Shown: positions 18,308-28,058 of the stretch, in pieces
How the letters are laid out: every line of letters begins with the position of its first letter
How positions within the stretch are numbered: position 1 is the first letter of the stretch
NCBI RefSeq assembly: GCF_024347635.1
Contig: NZ_AP025510.1
Location: 1,488,001 to 1,552,000 of the forward strand
Reading direction: 5' to 3'
DNA from: Vibrio tasmaniensis
Lineage (GTDB): Bacteria; Pseudomonadota; Gammaproteobacteria; Enterobacterales; Vibrionaceae
DNA: 64,000 nucleotides
The notes under the pieces: generated by a model
What the model saw: only the letters and a program-made list of their open reading frames with translations
What the model was told of the DNA's origin: nothing
Databases searched by the model: none
Program-made: the position numbers and the translations under genes

Positions 18308-19066
18308 CTAGATTTTTACACAAGTGACCAAAGCATTACCTGATTTGGTATCCCAAGGCAGCAGCTTGTCATAATCGTGTTCAAAAATATGAACCTCAAA
18401 GTGGGGCTTCAATATATCGATCAACTCCTTAAACGAGAATGCCACCATAGGGTGTTCGTCATCCCATACTTGAGTTTCACCCGCAGTCGTTTTTTCTATG
18501 CTTAGTTTTAACATTTGCTTGCTACCTTCGCCGGAGTAATACCAACCTGAGCGAAAGGTAAAGTCATCATGTTCTTTGTTTGCCGTATGTCGAACAAACA
18601 AGTCATTGCTGATCTTCTCTTTATCAACCACGTTGAAGCAGAAGACACCTTCAGGTTTCAAAGCTCGGTGGACGCTTGCAATGCACTCTTTTAGTCTCTC
18701 AATACCGTCGTTGTAATGGATGGAATACAAGAAACAAGTGATAAGATCGAGCGGTTCTGAGACCTCAAAGTTACTCATGTTTTGTACTGAAAATTTAGCT
18801 TCAGGGCAACGAACTTGAGCAATGTCGAGCATTGGTTTATTCAGATCAAGGCCACTACTTTGATAGCCGTAATCAATAAAATGGCGAACGTGTGGTCCAG
18901 TGCCACATCCAAGGTCGAGGTGTGTTTTTCCTTTATTTCCAAAAATCTGATGTAACCTACGAACGCAGTCACTCTGCGCTTGGTAGTCAATATCGACACA
19001 CATTAAATCATAGTAACCGGATAGGTCGGTATAGAGTGCGTTGGCGGACATGTTTGCCTGCAGCAT
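18308..19066 (-). CDS. Class I SAM-dependent methyltransferase
   Basis: 252 residues from ATG 19066, or 247 from ATG 19051; neither has a strong ribosome-binding site. The Rossmann fold is clear: motif I HLDLGCGTGPHV (about 49-60), GLDLNKPMLDIA with the acidic ribose-binding residue, and a LITCFLYSIHYN motif IV. LKPEGVFCFNVVDKE is the post-motif strand. The small-molecule substrate cannot be inferred. It is convergent with the TonB receptor and separate from it in transcription. Confidence 0.88.
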   Translation of the reverse strand: MLQANMSANALYTDLSGYYDLMCVDIDYQAQSDCVRRLHQIFGNKGKTHLDLGCGTGPHVRHFIDYGYQSSGLDLNKPMLDIAQVRCPEAKFSVQNMSNFEVSEPLDLITCFLYSIHYNDGIERLKECIASVHRALKPEGVFCFNVVDKEKISNDLFVRHTANKEHDDFTFRSGWYYSGEGSKQMLKLSIEKTTAGETQVWDDEHPMVAFSFKELIDILKPHFEVHIFEHDYDKLLPWDTKSGNALVTCVKI

Positions 19067-19340
19067 TTGCTGAAAAAATTGGGGTGGCGCATAGTAAACT
19101 AGAACTTAAAAATAACAAGGAAATCTTGAAGATTAATATAGACTCTCATAAATAGGTAGTAAGTGTGAACTTACGAGCTTGTCACTGATCCCAATATATC
19201 CTTTATTGGTTACTATAAGTTCAGTGCGATAAAGGATACGAACCTATGGAAGCGAGGTATGGTGTACACGGTTTCCTGAGGGTAGACTTAGTAACTGTAT
19301 CTAAAACGGATAAAAAATTATTAAGGATAATTAAAGAATT

Positions 19341-19799
19341 ATGGAAATAAAAATTGATGATTTGTCGGGTGGAGAGGTTATTGAGCTACTCGAAGAGCAT
19401 TTAGCTGATATGTATGCGACATCGCCACCAGAAAGCGTTCATGCATTGGATCTTGATGCTTTGAAATCACCAGAGATTACTTTTTTCAGTGCGTGGAAAG
19501 ACAGTCAGTTGTTGGGCTGTGTGGCTATAAAAGAGCTTGACATACAACACGCTGAATTGAAGTCGATGAGAACTTCGCAGTTTGCAAGAAAGTCTGGTGT
19601 TGCTAGCCAACTTTTACAACATGTTTTAGATACCGCAACCGCTCGCCAATATCGACGTATTAGCCTAGAAACGGGATCGGAAGACTACTTTAAGCCAGCG
19701 CGTAATTTGTACCAAAAATTTGGCTTTGGTTACTGTGAACCTTTTGCTAATTATGTGTTAGATCCACACAGCCAGTTCATGACTATTGAGTTACGTTAA
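19341..19799 (+). CDS. GNAT-family N-acetyltransferase
   Basis: 152 residues. The acetyl-CoA loop is RKSGVASQLLQHVLD (the Q/RxxGxG/A pattern, about 91-105). A late YQKFGFGYCEPFANY is typical of the YsnE-like GNAT subgroup. It transfers an acetyl group from acetyl-CoA to an unknown amine. The ArgO-like exporter starts 14 bp downstream, so the two probably form an operon and may act on related amines or amino acids. Confidence 0.87.
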   Translation: MEIKIDDLSGGEVIELLEEHLADMYATSPPESVHALDLDALKSPEITFFSAWKDSQLLGCVAIKELDIQHAELKSMRTSQFARKSGVASQLLQHVLDTATARQYRRISLETGSEDYFKPARNLYQKFGFGYCEPFANYVLDPHSQFMTIELR

Positions 19800-19813
19800 G
19801 AGGCTAACCTTTG

Positions 19814-20410
19814 ATGCCGACTTACTTCGCAGGTTTCTCCCTTGGCCTTTCGCTGATTCTTGCGATTGGCTCTCAAAATGCGTTTGTTTTAAAGCAAGGG
19901 CTTAAGAACCAACACGTATTGGCAGTTTGCGCTGTGTGTGCCATTTCTGATGCCTTACTCATTAGTTTTGGCGTGACAGGCTTTGGTGCAATCGTTAAGC
20001 AGTTCCCACAAATTGAACAGTTCGCCCGTTATGGTGGGGCTATATTTTTGGGTGTCTATTCATTCTTAAGCTTCCGTTCAGCATTTACTGAAAACCACGC
20101 ATTAGAAGCCACTACAGAAACTAAAGACTCGCTAACCAAAGCAGTTACCATGTGTTTAGCGTTTACTTGGCTTAATCCGCATGTGTATCTGGATACTGTG
20201 GTATTGCTGGGTTCTATCTCTACACAATATCAACCAAATCAAATGTTGTTTGGTGCAGGTGCAGTATCGGCTTCATTCGTGTTCTTTTTTTTACTTGGCT
20301 ATGGCGCTCGCTTCTTAGCTCCAATGTTTAAGAACCCGAGATCATGGAAGGTGTTGGAATTTGTTGTAGGAGTGATCATGGCATCTATTGCACTATCTTT
20401 GGTTGTTTAG
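19814..20410 (+). CDS. argO: LysE/ArgO-family amino-acid exporter
   Basis: ATG 19814, after AGAGG; 198 residues and about six membrane segments. The N-terminal GSQNAFVLKQG and the central TWLNPHVYLDT are diagnostic of LysE/ArgO exporters, which push arginine or lysine out of the cell to relieve toxicity. Length matches ArgO (about 205). It follows the GNAT by 14 bp. Arginine is the likely substrate by family; canavanine or lysine are possible. No ArgP gene is adjacent. Confidence 0.85.
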   Translation: MPTYFAGFSLGLSLILAIGSQNAFVLKQGLKNQHVLAVCAVCAISDALLISFGVTGFGAIVKQFPQIEQFARYGGAIFLGVYSFLSFRSAFTENHALEATTETKDSLTKAVTMCLAFTWLNPHVYLDTVVLLGSISTQYQPNQMLFGAGAVSASFVFFFLLGYGARFLAPMFKNPRSWKVLEFVVGVIMASIALSLVV

Positions 20411-20694
20411 CTTGACTCTGTTTTCGTTAACTTCTCCTCATCAGTTGAACACTGATGGGGAAAAGTCCGGCTTGTTAGCTCGTTAATTAGTAATTAGCAC
20501 TGTATCCCTCCGTCTTGCCTCCCTAGCTATTAATTGTTCTTTGCAAAGATTTCGCATTTCTCTGTTGGTTTCAAACGCCTTGATAACACCAAATTAAATT
20601 ATTTCGTGAAATAACGAATTATTCTTCGTCTTTTGAATTTTTGGTTCGTCTTAGAGGTGTAAAAAGAAATTATTAACCTGATTCGGAGTCAAAA

Positions 20695-21351
20695 ATGATT
20701 AAATTGATTAGCTTTAAAAACTGCCCATTTGTTCAACGTGTAATGGGTTCACTAGTAATGAAAAACGTACCGTTTGAAATTGAGTACATTGAGCTGAATA
20801 ACAAACCACAGTGGTTTTTGGATATCTCACCGAACGGGCAGGTACCTGTATTAATTACAGAGAACGACACCGTCCTTTTTGAATCTGATGCAATTGTTGA
20901 GTACCTAGACGATAAATATACGCCGATTGAAGAGGTTTCACCCGAGCAGAAAGCACTCGACCGTGCTTGGTCTTATCAAGCGAGTAAACATTACATGCCA
21001 CAGTGCGGCACCATGGCGAGTAAAGACAAAGATACATTTGAAACACGCTTAGCCAATTTACAAAAGGCGTTCCTAAAGGCAGAGAAAAAACTGGGTGATA
21101 CTGAGTTCTTTAAAGGGGATTACATCTCTAACGTCGACATCGCTTGGTTACCACTGTTACACCGAGCATTTGTTATTAAAGAGCGTTCAGGCTTCGATAT
21201 GCTCGAAGGCTTCCCGAAAGTACAGAAGTGGCAAGCGGCGCTGATTGAATCTGGATTGACCGATAAAACCGTTCCAGCGGACTTTATTGACAAGTTCAGT
21301 GGCTTCTATTTAACGAACAATTACTTGGCAAGCCTAGCAGAAGCTCGCTAA
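20695..21351 (+). CDS. Glutathione S-transferase family protein
   Basis: ATG 20695, after CGGAG; 218 residues. The N-terminal thioredoxin-like domain has FKNCPFVQRVMGSLV with a catalytic-site cysteine (C10) and cis-proline NGQVPVL, followed by ESDAIVEYLDDKY for glutathione binding. The all-helical C-terminal domain starts at about 85. The Cys-Pro-Phe active site is the pattern of omega/Cys-type GSTs, which act as thiol reductases rather than conjugating enzymes. Single gene with its own terminator. Confidence 0.88.
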   Translation: MIKLISFKNCPFVQRVMGSLVMKNVPFEIEYIELNNKPQWFLDISPNGQVPVLITENDTVLFESDAIVEYLDDKYTPIEEVSPEQKALDRAWSYQASKHYMPQCGTMASKDKDTFETRLANLQKAFLKAEKKLGDTEFFKGDYISNVDIAWLPLLHRAFVIKERSGFDMLEGFPKVQKWQAALIESGLTDKTVPADFIDKFSGFYLTNNYLASLAEAR

Positions 21352-21398
21352 ATAAAGATTAAGTAATTTATGGCGTATAGTTTAGTCCACAGACAACT

Positions 21399-21429
21399 AA
21401 AACCGCTCTAACGTTGAGCGGTTTTTTTA
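21399..21429 (+). terminator. Terminator of GST gene
   Basis: AAAACCGCTC/GAGCGGTTTT with a short loop (21409-21415) and a seven-T run. Confidence 0.9.
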
Positions 21430-21589
21430 TGTCAAAAATAATGATTGGTCACGCTATGGGCATAGTTGATCCAAAGCCTGAAATTAGTTGGTTTTCACAA
21501 GCTTATAAACGGTAAATAATGCTAACTCATTTGGTAGTTGATCGGTATTTTGGTAAATTAAAGCTATTACCGACTTCCAGTGAGCAGCA

Positions 21590-22843
21590 ATGAAGATTCT
21601 TCACACGTCCGATTGGCACCTTGGCCAAAACTTCTACAATAAAAGCCGTAAGAATGAACATGAACGGTTTTTACAATGGTTACTTGAGCAAGTTACTGAG
21701 CACAACATCGACGCGATCATTGTTGCTGGCGATATTTTCGATACCAGCACACCGCCGAGTTACGCTCGTGAGATGTATAACAAGTTTGTGGTCGATTCGA
21801 ACAAGATCGGCTGCCAATTGGTGTTGTTAGGTGGAAATCACGATTCGGTGTCTGTGCTTAAAGAGACACAACAGCTGCTCAAATACATGGGCGCAGATGT
21901 GATTCCTAATACCAATGAAGATCATGCGACTCAGGTTGTCGAACTAAAAGGCAAGAACGGCGATGTAGAAGCGCTGGTTTGTACCATTCCCTTTATTCGC
22001 CCTCGCGATGTATTGACTAGCCAGGCGGGTGTCACAGGCGTTGAGCGTCAGAAGCAACTCGGCGATGCAATCAAACAGCACTACCAAAGTGTTTATGATG
22101 CCGCTGTAGAAAAACGTGCGACGTTTGAAAACAGCGAGCACATGCCGATTATCGCTACTGGTCATTTAACAGCGATGGGTGTTCAACAATCGGATTCTGT
22201 GCGTGATATCTATGTCGGTAACCTTGATGGTTTCGCCGCTGATGGTTTCCCAGATGCCGATTATATTGCACTTGGTCATATCCACCGTCCACAAGTGGTG
22301 GCAAAGCGTGAATATATTCGTTATTGCGGCTCACCAATCCCATTAAGCTTTGATGAACTTAAGTCTCAGAAACAAGTGTGTGTGGTTGAGTTTGTTGAGG
22401 GCGTGCGCACCATTTCTCAATTGTCAGTTCCAACGTTCCAACCGCTTGCTGAAATCAAAGGCGACTTAAGTGAGATCGAATCTCAGCTGAACCAATACTT
22501 AGGTTTAGATAGCGAACAAAGCGTATGGTTATCGATAGAAGTGCAAGCGCAAGATTACTTATCTGATTTGCAAGAGCGTATGCGTTCATTGACTGACGGT
22601 TTGAATGTGGAAGTACTTCAACTGCGCCGAGCAAGAGAGCGTCGTAATCAAGCATTAGAGCAAGAGTCAGCAGAAACCTTATCTGAACTGAGCCCGATGG
22701 ATGTGTTTAGCAAGCGTATTGCCTTAGAAGAGTTTGAAACCGATTCTGAAAAAGCGCGTTTAGAGCGCATGACGGTGAAGTTTAAACAAGTGATGGTCGA
22801 AGTGTCTGAAAGCGCTCAAGCGCCAAACAAAGTAGAAGAGTAA
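21590..22843 (+). CDS. sbcD: Exonuclease subunit SbcD
   Basis: 417 residues, the usual SbcD length. Metallophosphoesterase motifs are all visible: HTSDWHLGQ (5-13), AGDIFDT (about 47), GGNHDS (about 84), GHLTAMG and GHIHRP, which hold two Mn2+ ions. SbcD is the nuclease half of the SbcCD (Rad50-Mre11) complex, which cuts hairpins and protein-blocked DNA ends at palindromes. The sbcC start follows the stop after 5 bases, so the two are co-translated. Confidence 0.97.
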   Translation: MKILHTSDWHLGQNFYNKSRKNEHERFLQWLLEQVTEHNIDAIIVAGDIFDTSTPPSYAREMYNKFVVDSNKIGCQLVLLGGNHDSVSVLKETQQLLKYMGADVIPNTNEDHATQVVELKGKNGDVEALVCTIPFIRPRDVLTSQAGVTGVERQKQLGDAIKQHYQSVYDAAVEKRATFENSEHMPIIATGHLTAMGVQQSDSVRDIYVGNLDGFAADGFPDADYIALGHIHRPQVVAKREYIRYCGSPIPLSFDELKSQKQVCVVEFVEGVRTISQLSVPTFQPLAEIKGDLSEIESQLNQYLGLDSEQSVWLSIEVQAQDYLSDLQERMRSLTDGLNVEVLQLRRARERRNQALEQESAETLSELSPMDVFSKRIALEEFETDSEKARLERMTVKFKQVMVEVSESAQAPNKVEE

Positions 22844-22848
22844 CCAGT

Positions 22849-25800
22849 ATGAAGATTTTAAGCCTAGAATTTGAAAACCTGAACTCTTTGAAAGGGCGTT
22901 GGAAGCTCGATTTTACCCAATCACCGTTTGCAGAAAATGGCCTGTTCGCGATTACTGGCCCAACAGGAGCGGGTAAAACCACCATTCTTGATGCGATTTG
23001 TTTGGCATTGTTCCACCGCACACCGCGTTTGAAGAGTATCGCCAAAGGCAACAATGAATTAATGACGCGTGGCACGGGTGAGTGTTTTGCTGAGCTAGAG
23101 TTTGAAGTTCAGGGCAAAACGTACCGCTCTAACTTCCACCAAAAGCGAGCTCGCGGAAAGCACGATGGCGCATTACAAACGCCAACGTGTGAATTTGCGG
23201 ATGCGGACACCGATAAAGTCTTAGAGACTATGTTGACCAAGAAGACAAAGTTGGTGGAGCAGGTAACGGGTCTCGATTTTTCACGCTTCACTAAATCCAT
23301 CATGTTGTCTCAGGGTGAGTTTGCGGCGTTCTTAAATGCAAATGCTAACGACCGTGCAGAGCTACTTGAAGAGCTGACGGGTACAGAAGTCTATAGCCTG
23401 ATTTCTGAGCGCATCTACGATCATTTCAAGTCGAGTGAAGAGTCGCTTAATCACCTTAAAGCGAAAGCAGAAGGTGTGAGCTTACTGTCTGAAGAGCAAA
23501 TCAAAGAGCTAACCGCAGAACGAGAAACGCTAGAAGCTGAGCAGAAGCGTTTAGCCGAGCAATTAAAAGAGTGGCAAGCGCATCTAAGCTGGTGGAAAGA
23601 CGTGACCAAAGCTGAGCAAACTATTGCGACCAGTGAGCACGATCTTAAAACCACTCAAGATGAACTAGACCGTAACCAACCTTTACTAGAGCGTTTGGCA
23701 AACAGTGAGCCAGCTGAAAAGCTGCGCCCAATGCACAAAGATTTAAAGCGTTGTGAACAAGAGGTGAATACTACTCAAGCTCACTTAGATAACAGCACTA
23801 AGTTACTTGCTGTTCGTGATGCGGAAAAGCAAGACGCGCAAACTAAACTGACTCTAAGCAGTGACGCTGTTCAGAAGATAAAAGCCGAACAACAAGATCA
23901 AGAGAAGATCATTGAACAGGTTCGCCCTCTAGATAACCAAATCGCCGTACTCAAAGATAAGCAAACTGCGGCCTGTAATGCAGCGAATACGCTAAACGAG
24001 CAACATACGCAGCAGCGCAATAAACAGGTCGTTTTGGTTCAAAAAATAGATGCACTAAAGCAACAAGATCAACTGAGCGTTGAGTACCTAAATACGCATC
24101 AAGCTGACCAACATCTGGAAAAATACTTAGGTCAATGGCAAGCAAAGGTAGAGCAAGTTCGTACCCTTGAGCGTCAGCATTCAGAACAACTAAATTCAGC
24201 GAAGCAAGCTTTGTCTGCGGTTGATGCACAGCAAACGATCATCAAATCGGCGCAAGAAGCTAAAGCCACGCAAGATAAAACTTTAGCTGAATTGGTTGTG
24301 CTAGAGAGTAGTGCAAAGCAACAGTGGGAAGCATTGCAAGGCAACACCAGCGAACAAGTATTGAATGCGCAAAAAGATCTGTTGGAGTTTTGGAATCGCA
24401 ATACGCATTCATTACTTGAGATCAATCGTGGTTTCCTAAATGCCCAACAACAACTGCACGCAAAAACACAGGCTCATCAAACTAACACTCAGAAAGTCGA
24501 CAAGCTTTCGAAAGAACGTGAAGTGCTGGTGGAGCGATATAAAGAGAAAGAGACTTCGCTTGAGCGATTAACGCGTTTGATTGATCAAGAAGGCGAGTTG
24601 GCGAAATACCGTGCAGCTCTAGAATCAGGCTCTGAGTGCCCGCTGTGTGGTTCAACAGACCATTCGATTGAGCAGTCGCAAGATATTGCAAACTTGGTTG
24701 CTCAACAAGAGCGTGAAAAGCATGAGTTAGCGATCATCAAGAAAGACGGTCAAGAGCATCGTCAACAGTTAGATTCTCTTGCTCCTATGATTACCGCACT
24801 TAACGATGACATTCAACGTGCGCAAGCGGATATGCAGCAGGCTCAACTGAACTGGCAAGGTGTAATCGGCAAGCTTCAACAGAGCTTATCGGATTTCGTT
24901 GGCATGGCTCCTGAACTGGTGCTGCTAACGATTAATGATTTAGGTAATGAAGCTACAGTCGCGACCTTTGCTCAGCAGTGTGAAGTTCAACTAAGTCAGA
25001 GCTCACAGCAACTCAAAGCGTTGGCTGATGCTAAAGCGCATTACGCCGAAGCTGAGAAACAACGCCTGTCTGTAAGTGTTATGGCTGACAAGGCGCAGTC
25101 TAATCTAGAGTTGGCCGAGCAACGCTTAGCGGATCTGAATAAGCAAAATCACAGCACGAACGAACAAGTGGCTCAGATAGCTCAAGCGAAAGAACAGCAA
25201 TGGAGCGCTTTGAAAGAGAGCATTGTTCAAACGGCTATCGAAGCACCTGAACTTGAGCATATTGATGATTGGTTTACTGCGAAATTGCAAGCGTCAAGCA
25301 CATGGCAGCAAACCAAACAGCAACAGGCCGATATTGAGAAGCAACTGATTACTCAAAGTGCCGAACTGAATACCTTAGATGACAAGCTAAGTAGCGCAGA
25401 GAAAGAGCTCGCGACACTGACGCAACAGAGTGAGTCTTTAGTGTCAGAACTCACTCGTGTAACGGCTGAAAGAACAGAGTTGTTTGGTGACAAAGACATT
25501 CAAGCCACCAGCAATGCGATGAAGCAAAAAGTCACTGAAGCGGTAAATGCATTTGATGCCGCTCAGTTAGTGCTTAACCGTTGCGAACTGGAACATCGAA
25601 CTGAGCAAACTAAACACATTAGCTTCTCTGAAGAGTTGACTAGCAAGCAGTCAAGTTACACACAAGCGACAAATGCTTGGCTAGAAGCACTGAAAACTAG
25701 CCCATTCGAAGATGAGGCTAATTTTGAAGCAGCGTTGTTAGACGAAGAGGTTAGAACTCAACTTCAAAGCCTGAAGAAGTATTTAGACGAAGCGATTGTC

Positions 25801-26565
25801 AGTGCGAAAACAAGGTTGAACACAGCTAAAGCGGCGCAAGTGGAGCTACAAAACCACGAAAATGCTAAAGCATGGCAAGAGCAAGACCAACAGCAAGTTG
25901 AAGAAGCGACCACTGAGTGTCAAAACGCACAACAAAGCCATGCGACCAAGATCGGCGCGATTTCGGCCAATCTTGAAACGGATAGCCAGAATCGTAGTAA
26001 TCAGCAAGATCTGTTCAAGCAGATCGACGAGCAGCAGCTCGAGTTTGATGATATTTCACGTCTGAACTCACTTATCGGTTCTAAGAACGGCGACAAGTTC
26101 CGTAAGTTTGCTCAAGGTCTAACACTGGAAAACTTGGTGTATTTGGCGAACAAGCAGCTACAGCGTTTGCATGGTCGTTATGAGCTAAAACGTAAAGCCG
26201 ATGATGGCCTAGAACTGCAAGTGCTCGACACATGGCAGGGCGATGTGATGCGTGATACCAAGACTTTGTCGGGCGGCGAAAGCTTCTTGGTGAGTTTGGC
26301 GTTGGCATTAGCGCTTTCTGATCTTGTGAGCTACAAAACCAGTATTGATTCCCTGTTCCTAGATGAAGGTTTCGGCACGTTAGATAGCGACACATTGGAC
26401 ATTGCACTTAACGCGCTCGATAACCTGAACGCGTCAGGCAAGATGATTGGTGTCATTAGTCACGTTGAAGCGCTGAAAGAGAGAGTGCCAGTTCAGCTTA
26501 AAGTGACGAAACACTCCGGACTTGGCGTGAGTGAGATGGAGAAGCAGTACAAGGTAGTTGCTTAG
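22849..26565 (+). CDS. sbcC: Exonuclease subunit SbcC (SMC-like ATPase)
   Basis: 1238 residues. Walker A is GPTGAGKT at 37-44, and the Q-loop segment is SIMLSQGEFAAFLNA. Two long coiled coils flank the zinc hook CPLC at 597-600. The C-terminal ATPase lobe has the signature LSGGESFLVSLALALA near 1140 and Walker B SLFLDEGFGTLD. SbcC dimerises through the hook and clamps DNA for SbcD. It is about 190 residues longer than E. coli SbcC (about 1048), with the extra length in the Gln-rich coiled-coil arms. Confidence 0.97.
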   Translation: MKILSLEFENLNSLKGRWKLDFTQSPFAENGLFAITGPTGAGKTTILDAICLALFHRTPRLKSIAKGNNELMTRGTGECFAELEFEVQGKTYRSNFHQKRARGKHDGALQTPTCEFADADTDKVLETMLTKKTKLVEQVTGLDFSRFTKSIMLSQGEFAAFLNANANDRAELLEELTGTEVYSLISERIYDHFKSSEESLNHLKAKAEGVSLLSEEQIKELTAERETLEAEQKRLAEQLKEWQAHLSWWKDVTKAEQTIATSEHDLKTTQDELDRNQPLLERLANSEPAEKLRPMHKDLKRCEQEVNTTQAHLDNSTKLLAVRDAEKQDAQTKLTLSSDAVQKIKAEQQDQEKIIEQVRPLDNQIAVLKDKQTAACNAANTLNEQHTQQRNKQVVLVQKIDALKQQDQLSVEYLNTHQADQHLEKYLGQWQAKVEQVRTLERQHSEQLNSAKQALSAVDAQQTIIKSAQEAKATQDKTLAELVVLESSAKQQWEALQGNTSEQVLNAQKDLLEFWNRNTHSLLEINRGFLNAQQQLHAKTQAHQTNTQKVDKLSKEREVLVERYKEKETSLERLTRLIDQEGELAKYRAALESGSECPLCGSTDHSIEQSQDIANLVAQQEREKHELAIIKKDGQEHRQQLDSLAPMITALNDDIQRAQADMQQAQLNWQGVIGKLQQSLSDFVGMAPELVLLTINDLGNEATVATFAQQCEVQLSQSSQQLKALADAKAHYAEAEKQRLSVSVMADKAQSNLELAEQRLADLNKQNHSTNEQVAQIAQAKEQQWSALKESIVQTAIEAPELEHIDDWFTAKLQASSTWQQTKQQQADIEKQLITQSAELNTLDDKLSSAEKELATLTQQSESLVSELTRVTAERTELFGDKDIQATSNAMKQKVTEAVNAFDAAQLVLNRCELEHRTEQTKHISFSEELTSKQSSYTQATNAWLEALKTSPFEDEANFEAALLDEEVRTQLQSLKKYLDEAIVSAKTRLNTAKAAQVELQNHENAKAWQEQDQQQVEEATTECQNAQQSHATKIGAISANLETDSQNRSNQQDLFKQIDEQQLEFDDISRLNSLIGSKNGDKFRKFAQGLTLENLVYLANKQLQRLHGRYELKRKADDGLELQVLDTWQGDVMRDTKTLSGGESFLVSLALALALSDLVSYKTSIDSLFLDEGFGTLDSDTLDIALNALDNLNASGKMIGVISHVEALKERVPVQLKVTKHSGLGVSEMEKQYKVVA

Positions 26566-26609
26566 CTTTTAGTCGTATTCATTAGCGCAGAAATAGAGGC
26601 AGAGCTAGA

Positions 26610-26745
26610 CCAAGCAGATCCCCGATTCAGTCGTCCCTCCTTCTCGAGGATGACGGAGTCGGGAGTCGTGTTCAATCACTACGCCGTCACTCCCTAAAGC
26701 GAGGAACGAGCGCAATAGGGAATCTCTAGAAAACGCAGGAAGTGG
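26610..26745. repeat. Probable dispersed intergenic repeat element
   Basis: The segment contains CGTCCCTCCTTCTCGAGGA and later GTCACTCCCTAAAGCGAGG and AATAGGGAATCTC. TCCCTA/TAGGGA form a hairpin around AAGCGAGGAACGAGCGCAA, and GTCCCTCC/GAGGATGAC another. Base composition is higher in GC than the surroundings. I recall similar short GTCAT/CTCCC...GAGGAACGAG...GGGAATCTC sequences scattered between genes in vibrios; that memory needs a genome search to confirm. Only one copy is seen in this window. Confidence 0.5.
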
Positions 26746-26767
26746 ACTCATCGAAAAGGAAACGGAC

Positions 26768-26911
26768 ATGCACAAGAAGCCCCATTTACCAACTAAGACA
26801 TGTCCTATTTGCCAAAAGCCTTTCTCATGGCGTAAAAAGTGGCAGCGCTGTTGGGATGATGTGATCTACTGTTCAGAACGTTGTCGTCGTCATAAGCCAA
26901 CTTTGGCGTAA
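26768..26911 (+). CDS. DUF2256 small zinc-ribbon-like protein (47 aa)
   Basis: A 47-residue ORF, ATG 26768 after AAGGAAACGG. The sequence [15 protein letters not shown] followed by [10 protein letters not shown] is the DUF2256 signature: two CxxC-type cysteine pairs plus a Trp/Arg/Lys-rich core, pointing to a zinc ribbon that touches nucleic acid or protein. Function is unknown. I recall that DUF2256 genes often lie near photolyase/cryptochrome genes, and one is present 2 kb downstream. Transcribed with or just ahead of the RIO1-like kinase. Confidence 0.85.
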   Translation: MHKKPHLPTKTCPICQKPFSWRKKWQRCWDDVIYCSERCRRHKPTLA

Positions 26912-27004
26912 TTTCTGTTCGTTTTTAGAACACGTTAATAGTTTCGTCATTCATTTCTTAAGTTAATATTTCTATCTGTCAGATAAGTGATGTATAAAGG
27001 CGGC

Positions 27005-27889
27005 ATGAAGATACCTAAAAGAATACAGCCCTTAGTTGACGATGGTTTAGTCGACGAGGTGACAAGCCAATTAATGAGTGGCAAAGAAGCGTCAGTGTAC
27101 ATAGTACGCTGCGGCGATACGATCCGTTGTGCCAAGGTATATAAGGAAATTAGCCAACGCAGCTTCAAAAAAGCGACCGCGTATCGTGAAGGCCGAAAAG
27201 TCCGAAACAGCCGCCGTGCTAGAGCGATGGAAAAAGGCTCTGGATTTGGTCGAGAACAGCAAGAGAAAGTGTGGCAAAACGCTGAAGTTGATGCCTTATA
27301 TAAACTGGCAGAAGCGGGTGTTCGTGTGCCTGTGCCTTATGGCTGTTTTGATGGCGTGCTGCTTATGGAGCTAGTCACTGATGATGACGGTTATGTTGCT
27401 CCAAGATTGAACGATGTTGTGATGCCGCCAGAACAAGCGATTGAACATCATGCAGTGATGATGACTTACGTGGTTAAAATGCTTTGCGTTGGTTTGATTC
27501 ATGGTGACTTGTCGGAGTTCAACGTATTGGTTGATGAATACGGACCTGTGATTATCGATTTACCACAAGCTGTCGACGCTTCGGCTAATAACAACGCCGA
27601 GTGGATGTTGGCTCGTGATATCAATAACATCCGTGATTATTACGCTCAGTTTGCCCCTGAATTGGCAAAAACCGAGTATGCCAAGGAAATGTGGGCTTTA
27701 TACGAGAAAGGCGACTTGAAGCCAGATAGTAAGCTGACGGGCGAGTTTACGGAAACGGACGATTTGGCTGATATTGAAGCCATTATGCAAGAGATAGATG
27801 CTGCGCGAGTTGAAGAACAACACCGACGTGAACGTGTTAAAGAAGAAAAAGATGGTGTCGATGATAGCAAGTTCAATTGGGCCGAATAA
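27005..27889 (+). CDS. RIO1-like serine/threonine protein kinase
   Basis: I chose ATG 27005 (MKIPKRIQPLVDDG), which follows AAAGGCGG; in-frame GTG 26987 and ATG 26990 are poorer. 294 residues. RIO kinase marks: ISGKE-like loop MSGKEASVYIV, ATP lysine in CAKVYK, catalytic loop IHGDLSEFNVLV and metal-binding IIDLPQAVD. The C-terminal 50 residues are acidic and charged. It matches the bacterial PA4780-like RIO1 family, usually 280-300 residues, whose targets are not known. Followed by two terminators. Confidence 0.9.
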   Translation: MKIPKRIQPLVDDGLVDEVTSQLMSGKEASVYIVRCGDTIRCAKVYKEISQRSFKKATAYREGRKVRNSRRARAMEKGSGFGREQQEKVWQNAEVDALYKLAEAGVRVPVPYGCFDGVLLMELVTDDDGYVAPRLNDVVMPPEQAIEHHAVMMTYVVKMLCVGLIHGDLSEFNVLVDEYGPVIIDLPQAVDASANNNAEWMLARDINNIRDYYAQFAPELAKTEYAKEMWALYEKGDLKPDSKLTGEFTETDDLADIEAIMQEIDAARVEEQHRRERVKEEKDGVDDSKFNWAE

Positions 27890-27930
27890 TCGTGAACATC
27901 GTTTTTGATCTTTAGTTAAATGTCAGTCAT

Positions 27931-27957
27931 AACGCCTTAACAAACTAAGGCGTTCTT
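27931..27957 (+). terminator. First hairpin after RIO1-like kinase
   Basis: AACGCCTTA/TAAGGCGTT (27931-27939, 27946-27954) with a 6-base loop and a short T-rich tail. Confidence 0.7.
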
Positions 27958-27967
27958 TCAAAGAAAA

Positions 27968-28007
27968 CAACCCAATAGAGCTTCAACTCTGTTGGGTTGT
28001 CTTTTTT
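27968..28007 (+). terminator. Second, stronger terminator, between convergent genes
   Basis: AACCCAATAGAG pairs with CTCTGTTGGGTT around a 6-base loop, then a six-T run. Lies between the kinase (plus) and the SDR (minus). Confidence 0.85.
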
Positions 28008-28058
28008 AGCACTGATCAAATTTTACCATTCATCAAAGCTAGCGATTGGTATTATTCA

